Assembly (NCBI GenBank): GCA_905215405.1
Contig: CAJMQE010000119.1
Coordinates: forward strand, 1 to 9,083
Length of the DNA stretch: 9,083 nt
Source of the DNA: an uncultured bacterium
GTDB lineage: Bacteria > Bacillota > Clostridia > Lachnospirales > Lachnospiraceae
Direction of reading: 5' to 3'
Below the pieces are notes generated by a model that ran no database searches, was not told the origin of the DNA, and was given only the letters and a program-made list of their open reading frames with translations. Each line of letters opens with the position of its first letter. Position 1 is the first letter of the stretch. Positions 6,965 through 9,083 of this stretch are shown one piece after another. Both the position numbers and the translations under genes were made by a program.

Positions 6965-6999
6965 GTTTGGTTATCTTACATAATAATTTATTCACGTTA

Positions 7000-7441
7000 T
7001 TACGTTTTACATATTGATTTATTTCGATACTTAAAATTTTGGAGTTTTTGGTGTTCTCTCAGGTATGCATATGTTTGTTTCTGGAACCGGATTTTCGATG
7101 CTTTATATTCCCTACGTACCATTGCTGGCACCGCTAAAGCACTTACTTCATCCTGGTCTGCTTCCAAACGATCCGTATCACAAAATGTGATTTACCTTAA
7201 CGGAAGCAGCATTGTTAATCATTTGTAACTAACATTTTCCTTGATAAAATAACAGAAAAATTTACCCGCCTGCTGTTATAGAGCCTCACTCGTCATAATC
7301 TTTTCAGCCCACCAATGAATTTGCGGATTCAGGTATTATCTCTTTGTTTTTGTAGAAAGCTGAAAAAAATCAATCTAAAGATTTTCCATAAACAGCAATA
7401 CATCTGTTCTCTGCAGACACAAATATCAGGATTTGCATCAT
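7000..7441 (-). pseudogene. Possible decayed coding remnant of unknown function
   Basis: One minus-strand frame runs from about 7330 to 7000 and reads like protein except for three in-frame stops (7276-7278, 7219-7221, 7192-7194). The longest open part (7191-7003, 63 codons) is charged and helix-like, for example EADQDEVSALAVPAMVRREY and KIRFQKQTYAYLREHQKL. The piece before the first stop reads PQIHWWAEKIMTSEAL. A second piece upstream, starting at the ATG at 7441 (MMQILIFVSAENRCIAVYGK), is one frame off and has its own stop at 7370-7372. I do not recognise the family. There is no intact start with a ribosome binding site. It may be a gene or mobile-element relic, or chance. The rest of the 6965-7493 gap shows only a small dyad, ATAACAG/CTGTTAT (7249-7255, 7273-7279), and no clear citG terminator. 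Confidence 0.3.
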
Positions 7442-7493
7442 ACAATTATCAGCTTGGTATCTTAAACAGGTGTGTTTTTTCTGAATTCCGTCA

Positions 7494-8396
7494 TTAGTTC
7501 GTAAAGTTTCCTCCACGATTCAGAACAGATTCCATAAAAATCGTAACCGCCAAAAGGTCTGCACACCCTCCTGGGCTCACGTTTTTTTGTATAAATATTT
7601 TATCAAAGTCTTTTAATTTCTCCTCAGCGTCCTGGGCGTATGCGCCTCCATCCCTGAGGAAGTTTTTGGCCAGTCCCTGCATCTCTAAAAGAGTTTCCGC
7701 GTTGGATCTGGCCAGGATATTAGTATCCTCAACCTGACTAACGAGCTCCATAAGAGTCTGCAGTTTGATCTGATTGAAGGAATACCCTCTGGCTATGCCA
7801 TCAAGCATTACCGGGTAGGCGATCTTTCTTACGGAGGAAAATCCTCCGAGGGCTTCTCCCCTGACTCCGGCAACACCATTTACCTGGTACAGCTTTTCCC
7901 CGTGACTGTCCGCCTGATGTTTCTGATTGATGCCGTTCAGCTCATCGATCAGCATTGTACGGACCATTTTCTGTTCCATATGGATCAGATTCTTCATAGT
8001 CAGCTGTATCTGGTTCTGTATACAGATCCCAGTGCTTGCACAAAGGATTCCAAGTGAAAAAATCAGACCCTTATGTGTATTCACATTTCCAGTTGCTTGA
8101 AACATTGCCTTTTCAGCAAGCATTCCTGTCTTTCTGATCTTTGAAAAGACCAGCTGTGGATTGCTAGCATATACCATGCCCTCTTCTGCCATTTTTACAA
8201 AGTAGCCGCCAATGGCATCCGCACTTTTTTCAAAAGTCAGAAGAGACATATCTTTATGAGCACCGTTTGAGTAACGATCTACCAGACCAGGTTTCGGTGT
8301 CGTATACACTTCTTCAAGAAGTGCACGATATGCTTTATCTCCAATCCATTCTGCTGTTTTTTCAAAATCTCTTTCCAGGTCTAAACATGCCTGCAT
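7494..8396 (-). CDS. citG: Triphosphoribosyl-dephospho-CoA synthase CitG
   Basis: Cytosolic enzyme (EC 2.4.2.52) that joins ATP and dephospho-CoA to make 2'-(5''-triphosphoribosyl)-3'-dephospho-CoA with release of adenine. The product is the precursor of the citrate lyase prosthetic group. At 300 residues it matches the usual 280-300. Family blocks are all present: TPKPGLVDRYSNGAHKDM (33-50), GNVNTHKG (103-110), GVRGEALGGF (177-186) and SPGGCADLLAV (274-284). The start at 8396 has AGGAGG 4-5 nt upstream. It follows citX by 42 bp on the same strand, so the two are almost certainly co-transcribed. It is the last intact gene of the run, with the repeat/remnant gap downstream. MdcB of malonate decarboxylase is homologous and does the same chemistry, but the adjoining citX and citF settle the call. 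Confidence 0.95.
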   Translation of the reverse strand: MQACLDLERDFEKTAEWIGDKAYRALLEEVYTTPKPGLVDRYSNGAHKDMSLLTFEKSADAIGGYFVKMAEEGMVYASNPQLVFSKIRKTGMLAEKAMFQATGNVNTHKGLIFSLGILCASTGICIQNQIQLTMKNLIHMEQKMVRTMLIDELNGINQKHQADSHGEKLYQVNGVAGVRGEALGGFSSVRKIAYPVMLDGIARGYSFNQIKLQTLMELVSQVEDTNILARSNAETLLEMQGLAKNFLRDGGAYAQDAEEKLKDFDKIFIQKNVSPGGCADLLAVTIFMESVLNRGGNFTN

Positions 8397-8438
8397 AAAT
8401 CCTCCTGTCTTATTCCATCAGAATTCATGACCTGCCAG

Positions 8439-8969
8439 TCAGACTTCCTGCTGTGAATAATTTTTGATGATTTCTTTTACTTTGGCTTCTAATTCTTCCA
8501 CACTGTGAGTTCTGCTTCTGCCACATGCCTTGGCACTGTTTCCGCAGATCAGACATTTTCTCTCCTCTACGGAGATGTCCTTTCTGCTGATGCCACTACC
8601 ATCAGCTCTGTACACATCTATATCAAATAATCTTCCGACCGGATGTGTGTCCTCAATTTCTACCATCAACCGTTTTACAGTGATGACATCCTCTGATTCG
8701 ACTACATAGTATTCTATATATCCAGCCGTCTCCTGACAGCTTTCCTCTTTTACAAGAGTCAGACCGTTGGCATTAAGCACTTCACTTATTTTCCTGCAGC
8801 CTGCACAAAATGCCAGATTAATATCAGGACCAGTTTTATGAGGGCCTGGAATGTTCATTCCAAGTGTGATGATAACTGCATTTGGATAATCAGTTTTCAG
8901 TCTTTGTAAACACCCTGCTTTCCTTTCTCGAAAATCCAGCATGTCCATAAGCGAAACTTCTTGTAACAT
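8439..8969 (-). CDS. citX: Citrate lyase holo-[acyl-carrier protein] synthase CitX
   Basis: Nucleotidyltransferase (EC 2.7.7.61) that transfers the phosphoribosyl-dephospho-CoA group made by CitG onto a serine of the citrate lyase acyl-carrier subunit CitD, releasing pyrophosphate. Its 176 residues are close to the roughly 180 usual for the family. Recognisable blocks are TLGMNIPGPHKT (35-46), VGRLFDIDV (101-109) and the C-terminal CLICGNSAKACGRSRTHS (129-146), whose two cysteines and arginines are typical of CitX. The start at 8969 has AAGGAGGG (8976-8983, complement) 6 nt upstream. An internal ATG at residue 8 has no such site. It sits between citF (59 bp upstream) and citG (42 bp downstream) on one strand. 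In some bacteria CitX and CitG are fused, but here they are separate. Confidence 0.94.
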   Translation of the reverse strand: MLQEVSLMDMLDFRERKAGCLQRLKTDYPNAVIITLGMNIPGPHKTGPDINLAFCAGCRKISEVLNANGLTLVKEESCQETAGYIEYYVVESEDVITVKRLMVEIEDTHPVGRLFDIDVYRADGSGISRKDISVEERKCLICGNSAKACGRSRTHSVEELEAKVKEIIKNYSQQEV

Positions 8970-9028
8970 TTCAGGCCCTCCTTATTCAAAATATATTAAA
9001 AAGAAAATTATAAGAGAAACATTTTTAA

Positions 9029-9083
9029 TTACTGTTCGTTAAATTCGAATTTCTTTACCTGACGAACAACATCCATGATTGTA
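9029..9083 (-). CDS. citF: Citrate lyase alpha subunit CitF, C-terminal end only
   Basis: Only the last 17 complete codons and the stop (TAA at 9029-9031) are in the window; the gene continues beyond the right edge. The tail reads TIMDVVRQVKKFEFNEQ, closely resembling the YRDGSVIDVIRQVK-type end of known CitF proteins. CitF is the citrate:acetyl-ACP transferase subunit of citrate lyase, the cytosolic complex that splits citrate into acetate and oxaloacetate. Its place directly before citX and citG on the same strand is the expected operon order. The 59-bp spacer before citX holds no terminator. Confidence 0.8.
   Translation of the reverse strand, partial: TIMDVVRQVKKFEFNEQ

Noticed and set aside
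6850..6996. Chromosomal replication origin
   Set aside because: No dnaA, dnaN or other origin-associated genes are nearby, and every box departs from the strict consensus. Kept only as a DnaA-box-like cluster.
7065..7190. Plus-strand 41-residue open frame beginning MHMFVSGTGF
   Set aside because: No Shine-Dalgarno sequence, and it is antisense to the more protein-like minus-strand remnant. Nothing supports expression.
7177..7191. ATCACA-AAA-TGTGAT dyad as a CRP/FNR-type site
   Set aside because: The half-site order is reversed relative to TGTGA-N6-TCACA, and it lies in a region with no promoter for an intact gene.
7315..7497. Plus-strand 60-residue open frame ending at the citG stop
   Set aside because: No ribosome binding site, a composition of low-complexity intergenic DNA, and overlap with the minus-strand remnant and citG end.

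Overview
The window looks like a piece of a low-GC anaerobic Firmicutes chromosome, most likely a Clostridia/Lachnospiraceae-type gut bacterium. This is inferred from the AT-rich intergenic DNA, the strong AGGAGG-type ribosome binding sites, a CBS/DRTGG-containing family II pyrophosphatase, and citrate-fermentation genes. No rRNA, tRNA, CRISPR array or intact mobile element is visible.

Layout, left to right. (1) Positions 1-264 hold a leftward promoter for a gene beyond the left edge and the terminator of the citrate transporter. (2) 265-1602, minus strand: a CitMHS-family citrate/metal transporter, preceded by a promoter with a long spacer and an upstream TTAAGA palindrome/direct-repeat cluster. 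(3) 1816-4059, minus: a large membrane hybrid histidine kinase with a big extracytoplasmic sensor region and a C-terminal receiver domain. (4) 4229-4915, plus: an OmpR-type response regulator divergent from the kinase. Their predicted -10 boxes overlap. (5) 4946-5063: a roughly 118-bp structured inverted-repeat element, probably a two-way terminator between convergent genes. (6) 5062-6723, minus: a CBS/DRTGG manganese-dependent inorganic pyrophosphatase. (7) 6724-7493: about 770 bp without an intact gene, containing six copies of TTATACACT(A) at 13-25 bp spacing and a decayed minus-strand reading frame with several stops. (8) 7494-9083, minus: citG, citX and the C-terminal end of citF, the downstream part of a citrate lyase operon whose other genes would lie beyond the right edge.

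How the genes fit together. The transporter would import citrate. The kinase/regulator pair next to it is a plausible but unproven citrate- or carboxylate-responsive switch. CitF is the alpha subunit of citrate lyase, while CitG and CitX make and attach its unusual prosthetic group. CitX releases pyrophosphate, so the nearby pyrophosphatase has a chemical link to the pathway, although the long gap before it suggests separate transcription.

I did not find a clearly new multi-gene system. The least explained parts are the TTATACACTA array, the structured element at 4946-5063, and the putative operator upstream of the transporter.
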